The notes: a model not told the origin generated them from the sequence alone. A DNA stretch of 64,000 nucleotides from Sporosarcina luteola (GCA_014204635.1 JACHLS010000005.1:62001-126000), one strand, 5' to 3'. Positions 53,050 through 62,651 are shown, counted from the stretch's first letter. Numbers and translations are program-made.

Positions 53050-53929
53050 GGGCCTTCGTCTCTTCCGCAAAGATTTTTCGGTATCGTTCCTCGGAGCCGA
53101 ACACTTTCTTGTCGATGTCGACTATTGTGACATCCTGAAACCCGAAAACTCGCACTACCCGATCGAGTGCAGCGTCGGCTTGATAAACATGTAACCTGCC
53201 GCTGATTGTTTCAAATGGAATGGAGGCTGCCCGCAACGCACGTTCCGCCTCTTCCGGCTTATCAACCAGAATCTGATAGCGGATCTGTTCAAAGGCGGAC
53301 ATATCTTCTTGTATTAAATTCCCCTTCTTCAAAAACAGGATAGATGAGGTTACCCGGTCGATTTCCGCCAAGTTATGCGAAGATAAAAGAATTGTCGTTC
53401 CCTCTTCACGCAGTGCGAGCAGCAACTCTCTCACCTTGATGGCACTCGTCGGATCCAGGCCGTTCAATGGTTCATCCAAAATCATCAATTTTGGTTGATT
53501 GACAACAGCCATCGCCAGCAAAAGATGTTGTTTCATCCCGAGCGAATAATTTTTCACCTTTTTATTTAAATAACTTGTGATCCCAATACGATCCGCCGTC
53601 TTAAGCAGTTGTTTCTTGGGAAGCCCCTGTACATCACAAATGAACTGCAGATGATCGTAACCCGTCAAATATTCATACAGTACCGTATTGTCCTGCATAA
53701 ATGAAATCTCCCGAAAAATATTCGGATCTCGGTTGCTTTTCCCTAAAACAGTCACTTCCCCCTTATCAGCAGGCAATAAGTTCGTAATGATATTAAGCAA
53801 TGTCGATTTCCCCGAGCCATTCGGTCCAACAAGTGCAATGATTTGCGGCTCTGCCAGTTCAAACGTAATTCCTTTTAACACCTGTTCCTTGCCATATGAT
53901 TTGTATAGGTCTTTTACAGACAAAATCAT
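53030..53929 (-). CDS. ABC transporter ATP-binding protein for the duplicated permeases
   Basis: A 299-residue ATPase with Walker A GPNGSGKST, a Q-loop in FMQDN, signature NYSLGMKQHLLLA, Walker B LMILDEP and H-loop SSHNLAE. A C-terminal domain of about 85 residues is typical of ABC-2 exporters (bacitracin or sodium extrusion type). It is the only ATPase next to three giant permeases, so it may energise all of them. ATG at 53929 has GGAAGGAAG eight bases upstream. Confidence 0.9.
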   Translation of the reverse strand: MILSVKDLYKSYGKEQVLKGITFELAEPQIIALVGPNGSGKSTLLNIITNLLPADKGEVTVLGKSNRDPNIFREISFMQDNTVLYEYLTGYDHLQFICDVQGLPKKQLLKTADRIGITSYLNKKVKNYSLGMKQHLLLAMAVVNQPKLMILDEPLNGLDPTSAIKVRELLLALREEGTTILLSSHNLAEIDRVTSSILFLKKGNLIQEDMSAFEQIRYQILVDKPEEAERALRAASIPFETISGRLHVYQADAALDRVVRVFGFQDVTIVDIDKKVFGSEERYRKIFAEETKAHELVEV

Positions 53930-54025
53930 GATTCTCGCTTCCTTCCAGAATTTAGATTTCGTTCCTCTCAATTCTACTACACTTATAAACTAATTTGTTA
54001 AATAATTGTATTTATTGCACAAAAT
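53930..54025 (-). other. upstream region of the ATPase operon
   Basis: This AT-rich stretch must hold the promoter. TTAACA and TAGAAT occur with a 19-base spacer, which is too long to be convincing. Confidence 0.3.
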
Positions 54026-54069
54026 AAAAAAAACAATCCAACTTAGCTTCAACCGCTAAATTGGATTGC
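54026..54069 (-). terminator. terminator downstream of permease copy C
   Basis: CAATCCAA/TTGGATTG with an inner TAGC/GCTA stem, followed by eight T residues on the minus strand. It separates permease C from the ATPase operon. The roughly 285 bp between this hairpin and the permease C stop hold no gene that I can support. Confidence 0.8.
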
Positions 54070-54353
54070 TTTCGCTGCAAACAATTCGTTTCTTTACATC
54101 CTGTAACAAACCCTAAGATCTTGTACATACGTATTTTTGTTTCGGTAACTTTCAGTCTAAAATAGTGAGGGCGACGTCCGTCTCAGGATTAGCAAAAAAG
54201 GCTTCTTACTGCTCATCATATAATTTAATGTTGAAAGGACCGGAAGAGTTTATCCACTAGAAACATTATGCCTGGAAAATATAACTAAGTCATTTTAATT
54301 GTTCAACAATTATCTGTCCAAAATACCCACGATTAACGATCAATCATTCTGGT

Positions 54354-56906
54354 TTATATGGTTGTCGCCAATATCTTTTTCCCTTTACTCGCCCCAACCC
54401 GCAAACGCAGCACCACAGCCCCAGCAGTGATAAGTAAAACCGACACACCCACTAGCACCATGCATCCACTCAACACTGTCACATTTGGATTATTCAATAC
54501 CGTCGACACCTCTCCATTGACAATCCGGCCGATATCCAAATAGATGAACGGGGAAAACTGTGCGAAATCGCCCAGATTGTCGCTCAGAACATATCCAATT
54601 CCGCTTAGAAGCGCTGCGCAGCCATATACCATAAACGTACGAGACATGAACAGCCCCAACAGTTGTGTCAAAGCGACCAAAAATAGGAAGATACAAATAG
54701 ATAGCACCACTCCACTCAGCACATATTCACCAAGCGGTATGAAATCAAAGCCCCCTTCAAACGCCCTCATCCCCGTATAACCTTCAGCTTCTACTACTTT
54801 TTTGCTGTTGTAATGAAAGATCGGATAATACCAGTCTCCTAAGCGATTGAGTATTGTGCTAAAGAGCAGGATAAATGCAAAGATGCCAACCAAACCGGAG
54901 ATCCCTCCCCAGACTGCCGTCGTGACTTTTCCAAAGAAAATTGACCGCATTGCAACCGGCTGTGCTTGCAACATTTGAATTGTAGGACGCTTTCCTTTCT
55001 CCCTCGCAAATCCTGCACCAAACACAAAAAGCAAGAGCAGCATTGGAATAAAATAAACAAAGTTATTAAAGTAGAGATAAAGTGAAAACAGCCCGTTGTT
55101 ATCGACCTTTCGATTCCATTCCACATGCTCTTTCATTAATTCCTTATCCGGCCAGCTGTCATAAATCGTCGGAATCATGCTTCCTGAAATAATAGGTTGA
55201 ATTTCATGCTTTATTAGCCACTCTTTCTCTGCTTTACTTGCTTCCAACGAGACGTAGCTGTCTGACCCAGTACGTCGACCCATATACTCGTTATTGAATT
55301 CCCCAAGCGCCAACCTATTACTGTATAGTTGAAATTGATTATACGTTTGCCAGTCTTTCTGTTCATATGCTCTTTTGCCCATATGATAATTAGCGAGGAC
55401 ATCTTTATTATAAGCGAGCATTGTTTTTAATCGATGGAATTCTACTTCTTCGTAATACTTCATCATTTCTTCATCACCCGATTTTTCAGCCTCTGCTTTT
55501 TTTTCCTCGAGTGTGTCTAACTGTTTCTCGTGATCAGGAATCATTACGTCCCCATATAACGCTAAACTCTCCTCCACCGCAGCAATATACTCCGCCTCTT
55601 TCTTCTGCGAAATCTGACCAAGCAAAAAATAGCCGATTATAGCAAATAGCGCTAAAATGATAATGGATTGCCCCAAAAATCCCTGCCGCTTCAGCTTTCT
55701 CCATTCAAACAGCGTACTATTCCTTACCACTCGTACACGGCGCGTCCTCCCATCATCAAAAGGTTTCTTAACGTCCGATGCGCCAAGCAAACCTTTTTCA
55801 TCCTCAGGCAATGCCAAGGCCACTGTCAGAATAAGTACACTCCAAACAATCGCACTGACAGGGAAGAGCCAAAATGATCCGTCCACTGTTTCGGTGACGA
55901 TCGTCGAGATGTTCAATATATGAAACGGATTCCAGATCCCTTGCAAGCCTTCGTTCATCAAAGTGATCGAAAATCCGACCACTCCGATGAACCCCGTCAG
56001 TACCAAAACTGAAAAAGAGCTTTTCAGTTGCGTGCTGAGTAACATGATGAAGCTGAACACCAACGCTCCTGCAACAAAAAACAGGATGAAGCTTCGGGCG
56101 AAATAAGCTGATGTTGAGATGAATGAGAATACCTCTCCAGATTGGATAAGCTGCGGATAATCAAAGCGCCAAGCCTGCTCGCCGAATAGGTAAGGAATAA
56201 GTAAACCAATACTAGCGACCAAGAAGAGAAACACAACCATGACAAAAAGCAGCCCAGCATATTTTATTAAAATCCGCTGCCTTCTCGAGATCGGCTGTGT
56301 TCTCAATGTCATCCAAGTCTGCTGCTCCTTTTCGGCGGTCATCGCGTTGCCAAAGAACAACACGAGAAACAAAATCGCACCAACGCTTAAGAGAACATCC
56401 GCACTCTGCTTCAAAACGAGTGCAGGCGCAAGTGGAAATTCATCATCCACATAAGGAAGGTCCTGTTCAAGTAGCCACTTATTCTTTTGGATGGCCTTCT
56501 CCCGATCCAGTCCATACAACGCACTGAACCCGCCATCCACCTCCTCATACGATTCCACACTCTGCAAAAATTCCTGCTCAAAGGCGGGGATTGTTTCCCA
56601 CTCTTCATTTTGAATGGCCGATTTCCATTGAAAAAAAATTGTCCCCAAGTCAATAACATGCACTTGTTGCTGCTTCATCGTCTCGTCCAAGTAGCCTTTT
56701 AATTCGCCATCCTTATAGAAATTATAAAGGCCGTCAACTTCCTCTGAATATGGTCGGATCTCCTCCGCATACCTTTCTTTCATAGTATCCCTTTTGGAGA
56801 GATTCTGACTAAAGACCCCTCCTACCCCTAACAAGACAGCGACCAGCAACCAAATCAACTTCTTCTGCCGAAAGATCTTCTTTAGTTCAAATTTCAATAA
56901 TCCCAA
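54354..56906 (-). CDS. duplicated ABC-2 permease, copy C
   Basis: An 850-residue paralogue of copies A and B, closest to B in its outside domains (KRAYEQKDWQTYNQFQLYSN against KRAYEQQDWQAFYEYQLFSN) and halves (LLKFELKKIFRQKK, LFEWRKLKRQGF). It has a TTG start at 56906 seven bases after GGGGGAGG. It forms its own transcription unit upstream of the ATPase operon. A recent duplication of copy B is likely; whether it uses the same ATPase is inferred. Confidence 0.85.
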   Translation of the reverse strand: MGLLKFELKKIFRQKKLIWLLVAVLLGVGGVFSQNLSKRDTMKERYAEEIRPYSEEVDGLYNFYKDGELKGYLDETMKQQQVHVIDLGTIFFQWKSAIQNEEWETIPAFEQEFLQSVESYEEVDGGFSALYGLDREKAIQKNKWLLEQDLPYVDDEFPLAPALVLKQSADVLLSVGAILFLVLFFGNAMTAEKEQQTWMTLRTQPISRRQRILIKYAGLLFVMVVFLFLVASIGLLIPYLFGEQAWRFDYPQLIQSGEVFSFISTSAYFARSFILFFVAGALVFSFIMLLSTQLKSSFSVLVLTGFIGVVGFSITLMNEGLQGIWNPFHILNISTIVTETVDGSFWLFPVSAIVWSVLILTVALALPEDEKGLLGASDVKKPFDDGRTRRVRVVRNSTLFEWRKLKRQGFLGQSIIILALFAIIGYFLLGQISQKKEAEYIAAVEESLALYGDVMIPDHEKQLDTLEEKKAEAEKSGDEEMMKYYEEVEFHRLKTMLAYNKDVLANYHMGKRAYEQKDWQTYNQFQLYSNRLALGEFNNEYMGRRTGSDSYVSLEASKAEKEWLIKHEIQPIISGSMIPTIYDSWPDKELMKEHVEWNRKVDNNGLFSLYLYFNNFVYFIPMLLLLFVFGAGFAREKGKRPTIQMLQAQPVAMRSIFFGKVTTAVWGGISGLVGIFAFILLFSTILNRLGDWYYPIFHYNSKKVVEAEGYTGMRAFEGGFDFIPLGEYVLSGVVLSICIFLFLVALTQLLGLFMSRTFMVYGCAALLSGIGYVLSDNLGDFAQFSPFIYLDIGRIVNGEVSTVLNNPNVTVLSGCMVLVGVSVLLITAGAVVLRLRVGASKGKKILATTI

Positions 56907-57289
56907 AACGCCACCTCCCCCGTAATTTACGCCGTTGATGTAACGTTCACTACTGTGACAAATCCTTTTCCAAACTTAATTCTCCATGAACGGTAACAAA
57001 CGAAATACCTGTTAGATAATAAGATAGGTATTAATAAGTACTTCCGCTTATAAATAAATAAGAGAGAGCTAGGAAAAAGCTCTCTCATTATTTATCAAAC
57101 GTCATCTTCATATGATTCTCACAATTCAATCATTCCATATTTCACCAAGTTTGTCCATAATTATTTTTATAAAAATCAAATATTTTTGCCATTAGGCATT
57201 TCATTTACAACAAATTACGTTAGTTAAAATAACCCTACCCAAGTACAACAAGTTAAGACTGAGAACCTCTGATTAAGAAAAGGGACTTG
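56907..57289. other. intergenic stretch with one hairpin
   Basis: About 380 bp with no supported gene. A nine-base hairpin (GAGAGAGCT 57062-57070, AGCTCTCTC 57078-57086) with AT-rich flanks at 57057-57091 may terminate the AEC transporter transcript. No clear promoter for permease C is seen. Confidence 0.55.
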
Positions 57290-58216
57290 TCAAACAAACA
57301 ATAACACAGATAAATAAACTACAAATGCCACTGTGAATGCACTTAACACTGTTGAAAAAAGAACCGACTGTGCAGCTAAATCGGGTGATATCTCGTACTC
57401 CAATGCCAGACTTGAACTATTTCTCGAGGTCGGAAATGAACTTGCGATAAATAGGGATTGGGCCACGACGCCATCCAATCCTATTAGGAAAATGAGCAAT
57501 AAGGAAACAGCCGGCCCGATGACCAGCCTTCCTATACTGCTAACGATAATTGTCCGGTTGACGATTGTCCGGATTTGAATCTGTGCCAATTGTGCTCCTA
57601 ATAAGATGAGAGCGATTGCCAAAAATGCATCAGACAGATGATGGATCGGGGTCCAAAGAAAGCCCGGAATGGGAACATGAAGAGCGTTCAACAAACCACC
57701 AAGAAGCATAGCGTGAATGACCGGCATTTTTAATAATGACTTGATGATCTCCCATCCAGATTTTGTTGCAGAAATTAAATTATAGAGACCATATGTATAC
57801 GTTAGAACATTTTGGAAAACCATTACAATAATTTGAATAGAAATGCCAAGGGGATTTGCTTGAAAAAGCAGCTGACTGACCGGAATCCCATAGTTTCCTG
57901 AATTAATTAACGAAATGCTATTTTTAAAAATAGCAGATTCCCCTTTATCCAATTGTAATAACTTGCTTAAGATACTCGTAACAAAGATGAGCAACAGGCT
58001 AAAGGCTAGTAGGTATCCAATAATTTCAAGCAATACTGGACCTTCAATTTCCGTCTCATACAAGTTAATAAAAACAGCTGCCGGCATCAGACAGTATGTT
58101 ATTAAATTTGAGATGGCACGCAAGTTAAACGAAAACTTGCGTTGTAATCCTGCCCCAATCAGAACAAGGAGTAGAATGGGCATAATCACTTGCATCAAAA
58201 TAGTTCCTATAAACAT
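57290..58216 (-). CDS. AEC-family transporter
   Basis: A 308-residue protein with about ten spans in the auxin-efflux-carrier (AEC/YfdV-like) pattern. It has an N-terminal VIMPILLLVLIGAGL, the polar break NSGNYGIPVSQLLF in the first half and a matching break SSFPTSRNSSSLA in the second. Members carry organic acids such as malate or malonate. GGGAGG lies upstream of the ATG. Its substrate is unknown and no linked enzyme gene helps. Confidence 0.88.
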   Translation of the reverse strand: MFIGTILMQVIMPILLLVLIGAGLQRKFSFNLRAISNLITYCLMPAAVFINLYETEIEGPVLLEIIGYLLAFSLLLIFVTSILSKLLQLDKGESAIFKNSISLINSGNYGIPVSQLLFQANPLGISIQIIVMVFQNVLTYTYGLYNLISATKSGWEIIKSLLKMPVIHAMLLGGLLNALHVPIPGFLWTPIHHLSDAFLAIALILLGAQLAQIQIRTIVNRTIIVSSIGRLVIGPAVSLLLIFLIGLDGVVAQSLFIASSFPTSRNSSSLALEYEISPDLAAQSVLFSTVLSAFTVAFVVYLSVLLFV

Positions 58217-58307
58217 AGCGACCTCCCTTCATACCCGTTTCTGAAGTCACTATCTTTGAGTATACTAAAAAACAGGATTAGGTGCCCCCCATTGCTAGCT
58301 CACCATA

Positions 58308-59558
58308 CTACCTGCTATATTCCTTCACACTCTTCCTGATGACAGGCTTGCTTAATGTCATATTTACGGTCACCAAAATGACGATAGCGGAGAATAAATT
58401 GACTGGGAAATAGATACCTTTTTCATATAGAAGCCCATAAAAGATAGTTCCGATCGGGATGAGAACCATTGACAAGGTGCCATTTATTGAAAAGACCCTT
58501 CCTTTAAACTCATCCGGAACTGTTTTTTGCATATACGATGACATAGGAATCGATACAAACTGAAAGAAACCTGCCATTGCGAAGCCAACAAATGCAATAT
58601 GAACCATAGCCAGGGCTGTCTTAATTTCATAATAAACAGGCAGTGTAAAGAAGAGTAGAATGATCGCTACAACGGTGAATGCATATTTCACCATATTGAG
58701 CGGATTATAAATTTTCACTTTCGACAAAATCAGGCTTCCTATTAATGCGCCCAATCCAAAAATGGCGCCTACGATCCCTACCTGAGAAGGAGAAAACTTC
58801 AGTTCTTTAATCATAATCGTTTCTGGCAATACACTGAAACTGGCAACGCCAACAGAATTGATAATCATTGATACGATCAATAACTTTTTCAGAACTTCTG
58901 TTTTTAAAATGTACCGATAACCAAATGTAAGTCTGCTTCCAAACCGTTTCAGCCAATTTTCAAATTTCGATGCCCCGTCTTGGTAATCCTCATATGTTTG
59001 TTTGCTAAATTTCAGAAAAACATTTGAAAACAAAGAGATTAGTTGCATGACCAAAAAGACAACTATCATGAATTCCAATGTCAAAAAGCCATAGATGATT
59101 CCTGCTAAAACCGGTCCTAACAGGCTAATCGTTGTTTTATATGTCGCGATTTTTCCTATGGTCTTTTGGATATCTTCCTTATTGAATAGTTGTGTTAAAC
59201 TGGCGTCAAACGCATTCGAAATAACAGGGTTAATAATTGATCGTATTGCCGTAATAAAGAAAAGTACATAAATATGAAATCCGTAGATACTCATATAGAT
59301 TGATAAAAATAGCAGTGTTAAAGCGGAAAGTGCCTCAAACGAAATGATAATCTTTTTCCGGTCCCTGCTGTCTACGAGCACACCTGATAAAGGTAAAGCA
59401 AAAATTGAGCCCACACTTAATATTGCCGTGTTGATTGAAAAATAAAGTGCTGATCCGGTTTCCTGCAATATGAAGTATGAAATTGCAAACGTATAGACTG
59501 ATCCGCCCAGTGAGACAGCTATTGTGCTCAGTATATAAATAAAATAGTTTCTTCTCAT
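58308..59558 (-). CDS. MFS exporter (MefA/enterobactin-exporter-like)
   Basis: A 416-residue protein with twelve predicted spans. DSRDRKK after the second span is the MFS motif A loop (GxLxDRxxRR-like), and the overall pattern fits the MFS_3/macrolide efflux group. ATG at 59558 has GGGGGGAG upstream. It is divergent from an XRE-TPR regulator and shares the intergenic region with two palindromes, so it is likely that regulator's target. The exported compound is unknown. Confidence 0.88.
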   Translation of the reverse strand: MRRNYFIYILSTIAVSLGGSVYTFAISYFILQETGSALYFSINTAILSVGSIFALPLSGVLVDSRDRKKIIISFEALSALTLLFLSIYMSIYGFHIYVLFFITAIRSIINPVISNAFDASLTQLFNKEDIQKTIGKIATYKTTISLLGPVLAGIIYGFLTLEFMIVVFLVMQLISLFSNVFLKFSKQTYEDYQDGASKFENWLKRFGSRLTFGYRYILKTEVLKKLLIVSMIINSVGVASFSVLPETIMIKELKFSPSQVGIVGAIFGLGALIGSLILSKVKIYNPLNMVKYAFTVVAIILLFFTLPVYYEIKTALAMVHIAFVGFAMAGFFQFVSIPMSSYMQKTVPDEFKGRVFSINGTLSMVLIPIGTIFYGLLYEKGIYFPVNLFSAIVILVTVNMTLSKPVIRKSVKEYSR

Positions 59559-59646
59559 TCCCCAAACTCCCCCCTTGGAAATCTCCAACCCCATTTACGT
59601 CTTCCTCTGATTCTCTTTCGTTCAGCTCAAAACTATCTCCCTAAAA

Positions 59647-59663
59647 GTTAAATTTAATTTAAC
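59647..59663. promoter_or_regulatory. palindromic operator 1 (MFS side)
   Basis: A perfect 17-bp palindrome, GTTAAAT-TTA-ATTTAAC. It covers the expected start site of the MFS promoter. Confidence 0.8.
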
Positions 59664-59666
59664 AAA

Positions 59667-59695
59667 ACAATAGCATGTTCCCACTTCCATTACAA
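59667..59695 (-). promoter_or_regulatory. promoter of the MFS gene
   Basis: TTGTAA (59690-59695), 17 bases and extended -10 TGC-TATTGT (TATTGT at 59667-59672) on the minus strand. Confidence 0.62.
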
Positions 59696-59718
59696 GTCAA
59701 AGTTAAATATAATTTAAC
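59685..59718 (+). promoter_or_regulatory. palindromic operator 2 over the regulator promoter
   Basis: A second palindrome with identical arms, GTTAAAT-ATA-ATTTAAC (59702-59718). It contains a perfect TATAAT (59708-59713) that would be the -10 of the XRE-TPR gene; the -35 (TTCCAT, 59685-59690) is weak. Binding here would shut off the regulator's own promoter. Confidence 0.7.
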
Positions 59719-59748
59719 TAGATAGACTAATTAAGAGGTGGTCCAGTT

Positions 59749-60966
59749 TTGAATTCATTAGGTGATAGAATAAGATTGTTACGAAAACAACAGAAAATGA
59801 CATTGGAAGCTTTGGCTGGAGGTAGATTAACTAAGGCAATGCTCAGCTATATTGAGAACAATAAAGCGAAGCCCTCCATGGAGAGCCTGGCGTATATTGC
59901 CGAGCGACTTGGCGTCGAAGTGTCCGAGCTATTGGAAGATGTGAGTTCGCAGGAATTGCGGGATGTCTTAAAGAGTGTGGAGAAGCTGTTTAATGAGCAG
60001 GAAGATAAATACGGGGAAATTATCGCTCGGATTGAACCGTACGTGGAAAGGTTGAACCACAGTTACGAAGCTGCCAGGCTGTTGGATATCTATAGTCGAT
60101 CTCTTTATTACGAAAAAAAAGAGGGATGGAAGGCATTTATAGAAAAAGCTGCTGCTCTTTATGATCAACTGAATATAACAAGCCGTCTGGCAGCAATCGG
60201 AATCTTTCAAACGATGGCGAAGTTTAGGGAGCATAAATATGCGGAATCCCTAGCAATGCTATTGGAGGAACGTTCTAAAATCGAAACGCGGAATGGACTT
60301 GTGGAGCCTCTTACCCGTCTCGACTTCGATTATATAGAGGCACTTATTCATTTCGTATTAGGAAACTCCGAAGATGCGATTCGGGCCATGAACGAAGGGA
60401 TTGCATTTTCAAGGGGGCAACAGCTTTTCTATCGCCTCCCCCATTTGTATCAGCTGGCGATCTTCAATGCGATGATGACCGAGGATATAGACTCCATGAA
60501 GTATTATGAGAAGAAAATTCTTCTTTACGGAGAACTCGTCGACGACGGGGACGCACTCCCTTTCACCAATTACATCCATATTCATTTCTTAACTTCCTAC
60601 AAAAAATCCTATGCAGAAGCGTTGGAGCTCGTCCAAGCTCATCATGCGGAATATGGATTTGACGAGACGGGCACCACCTATTCGTTTATGGAGGAGAAGG
60701 GAAAAGCGCTATACGGTCTGGGAATGTATAAAGAAGCACTTGTATGTTTAGAGAATGTGAGGATTCCTGATTTCGCATTTCATCCATTCGACTTATCCAT
60801 GCTTTACGAAAAGGACGCGTACGCGGCTCTATGTCATGCAGCTCTCGGGAATCAAACGGAAGCCAGACGCTTGGCTTTACTAGCAGTTGAGAATATTACA
60901 AGCATGCCGCACACTCCTTATAAGGACTTCATCATGGAGACATATGAATTGATTTGCAAAGAATAA
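59749..60966 (+). CDS. XRE-TPR transcriptional regulator
   Basis: A 405-residue protein. Residues 1-65 form a Cro/C1-type helix-turn-helix (RIRLLRKQQKMTLEALAGG, KAMLSYIENNKAKPS). The rest is tetratricopeptide-like helical hairpins (ESLAMLLEERSK, GMYKEALVCLENV). The same architecture occurs in the regulator at 6173-7411, but no small exported peptide follows this one. TTG start at 59749 has AAGAGGTGG upstream. It probably binds the twin palindromes and controls itself and the divergent MFS exporter, possibly in response to a peptide or drug. Confidence 0.85.
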   Translation: MNSLGDRIRLLRKQQKMTLEALAGGRLTKAMLSYIENNKAKPSMESLAYIAERLGVEVSELLEDVSSQELRDVLKSVEKLFNEQEDKYGEIIARIEPYVERLNHSYEAARLLDIYSRSLYYEKKEGWKAFIEKAAALYDQLNITSRLAAIGIFQTMAKFREHKYAESLAMLLEERSKIETRNGLVEPLTRLDFDYIEALIHFVLGNSEDAIRAMNEGIAFSRGQQLFYRLPHLYQLAIFNAMMTEDIDSMKYYEKKILLYGELVDDGDALPFTNYIHIHFLTSYKKSYAEALELVQAHHAEYGFDETGTTYSFMEEKGKALYGLGMYKEALVCLENVRIPDFAFHPFDLSMLYEKDAYAALCHAALGNQTEARRLALLAVENITSMPHTPYKDFIMETYELICKE

Positions 60967-61062
60967 AACAGCTAGTTTTAAATTCTTGATTATACTGGAC
61001 TTATTTACAAATGAATGTAACAATCTAGCTTACTGTAAATTTCAAAGTAAAGAAGGGTGTCT

Positions 61063-61686
61063 ATGAAGAAATATAAGAAATGGGCCCTAGCCTTTATCCT
61101 GTTGTGCAGTTCTATCGGAGTCTATTATTTTTCCACTACCAATTCATGTATGCGGAATGCACCACATTACAATTCTTCCTTAGAAAGTGATACAAACGAA
61201 TATAAGCGGTTTAAACGGACGGAAGAGGCGATGAAGGAGTTCGGGAAATATGTGCCGCTGCCTAAAGATGAGCCGTATCTTATCCAGTGCACCTTTGGTG
61301 AAGTGACCTATAGTGCTGATGGAGAACCTGTGCAGTTTACGCATTTTGTCGAGTACGGAGAGGTAGCATTGGATGTCCGTAAAGGTGCACATTGGGAATA
61401 TGACAAACAGCTCACAAACGGTATGTATTATTACCGTACCAGTAAAGAGCCTTTTGACTATTCTTTGGAGGCTGCGGAATTGGAAGATGTAAAAACCATT
61501 CGTTTGGATGACGGGGTAGAAGCACTCCTCCTTATGGATCGTTTAGTAGAATGGAAGGATGATCGTTTTTACTATCAACTATTTTACAGGGGTGGCTTCC
61601 CTTCGGAGACCGCGTTACCTTACTTAGCCAATTCGTCCAGATTGAATATTAGTAACGTGCCAGTATGGGTGAATGAAATCCAATAA
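61063..61686 (+). CDS. hypothetical membrane-anchored or secreted protein
   Basis: A 207-residue protein with a basic N-terminus and one hydrophobic segment (about residues 7-24, WALAFILLCSSIGVYYF), which serves as signal or anchor. The rest is a soluble, mostly beta extracellular domain rich in Tyr, Glu and Asp (EPYLIQCTFGEVTYS, HFVEYGEVALDVRKG). No family is recognised. Cys25 follows the hydrophobic segment by a few residues, but no proper lipobox is seen. ATG at 61063 has AGAAGGG upstream. A hairpin follows the gene. Confidence 0.72.
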   Translation: MKKYKKWALAFILLCSSIGVYYFSTTNSCMRNAPHYNSSLESDTNEYKRFKRTEEAMKEFGKYVPLPKDEPYLIQCTFGEVTYSADGEPVQFTHFVEYGEVALDVRKGAHWEYDKQLTNGMYYYRTSKEPFDYSLEAAELEDVKTIRLDDGVEALLLMDRLVEWKDDRFYYQLFYRGGFPSETALPYLANSSRLNISNVPVWVNEIQ

Positions 61687-61698
61687 GGTCGATAAGGA

Positions 61699-61738
61699 AC
61701 AAGCCACAAATCCAGTCAACCCCTATTTTGTGGCTTGT
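61699..61738. terminator. hairpin between convergent genes
   Basis: A 12-base perfect stem, ACAAGCCACAAA with TTTGTGGCTTGT, around a 16-base loop. It lies between the hypothetical protein and the convergent VOC gene. Confidence 0.65.
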
Positions 61739-61748
61739 CATATCCCAC

Positions 61749-62153
61749 CTATCCTTCTCTTTCCTTCGGCCATCCACTCCAAATATCGAGCTTATTGCCG
61801 TCCGGATCATATACATAGAAGTTTTCTCCGCAACCCTCATGATCCTCGATCTTCGTTACCATAACACCGTCCTTGGACAATCTTTCATGCAGTTCTTGAA
61901 ACTGCTCGACTTCCAAGGTGAGCATGCATTGCTCCTCTCCTCCGATTTCCGTGAAGTTTGCATGAATCGGCTCTTTGCTCTTTATTAAGAAAAGGGACTG
62001 TCCGGATCCTACTAACAGTTGGGCTTGAGTCGCATTCGGCTCAATCGGTGCTGCATGTGCCAGCTTCAAGTTATGTCGATACCATTCCGCTGAGGCAGCA
62101 GGGTTTTGGACAGGCAAGTAGACCGTTTCGATTCGTTTTACGATGGTTTCCAT
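61749..62153 (-). CDS. VOC-family protein
   Basis: A 134-residue vicinal-oxygen-chelate domain: RIETVYLPVQNPAASAEWYRHNL at the N-terminus, a central MLTLEVEQ strand and NFYVYDPDGNKLDIWSGW at the C-terminus. These are the usual beta-alpha-beta-beta-beta modules. The usual first metal His is replaced (VYLPV), so it may bind a ligand without metal chemistry. GAGGAG precedes the ATG, nine bases after the GyrI-like gene. It is the last of a four-gene cluster. Confidence 0.82.
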   Translation of the reverse strand: METIVKRIETVYLPVQNPAASAEWYRHNLKLAHAAPIEPNATQAQLLVGSGQSLFLIKSKEPIHANFTEIGGEEQCMLTLEVEQFQELHERLSKDGVMVTKIEDHEGCGENFYVYDPDGNKLDIWSGWPKEREG

Positions 62154-62162
62154 ATCAGCTCC

Positions 62163-62651
62163 TCACCGATCAGGCTGCAGAGGGACGAACAGGTCAATCT
62201 CACTCTCTGCATCTTCTCCTTTATAACGCCGGTCCCAATATTCAACATCCAGTTTCCTCCATGCATCTTTATAATTTGTATACAGCCAATTGTTGATGGC
62301 ATCGTATGTTTGGTGAATAGTTGATTCTGGCCCCTGATGGAGGAAATGGGCATAGCGGCCTGCCGGAATGATACGTTCTACCATATCTTCAGGTAGCTGC
62401 TGCCCAGCGTTCACTTCAACTCCCACTATATGTTCGAACAGAACATCAGGAGTGAAGGCCTCCTCTGTTGAATAAATTTGAATTAGATATACCCCATCTG
62501 CTGTTCGTGCTTCCAACTCATTCATTCGATTCTTTATTGTTGTATGCATATCCCGTACAATACCTTTATCAATAACGTTCCGCAGGCTATCGGTTACCGT
62601 AAAACCGATAACTCGAATGTCTCCAATTTCTTTTATTTCAATAGGCTCCAT
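62163..62651 (-). CDS. GyrI-like effector-binding protein
   Basis: A 162-residue stand-alone GyrI/AraC-E (small-molecule-binding) domain. It has IEIKEIGDIRVIGFTVTD, a central VGVEV strand with the family Glu region, IIPAGRYAHFLHQGP and a C-terminal WDRRYKGEDAESEIDLFVPL. It has no DNA-binding part. Such proteins bind drugs or cationic ligands; some detoxify cyclopropane-type compounds. ATG at 62651 has AGGAG upstream. It is a member of the four-gene cluster with a second GyrI-like gene and two VOC-like genes. Confidence 0.8.
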   Translation of the reverse strand: MEPIEIKEIGDIRVIGFTVTDSLRNVIDKGIVRDMHTTIKNRMNELEARTADGVYLIQIYSTEEAFTPDVLFEHIVGVEVNAGQQLPEDMVERIIPAGRYAHFLHQGPESTIHQTYDAINNWLYTNYKDAWRKLDVEYWDRRYKGEDAESEIDLFVPLQPDR

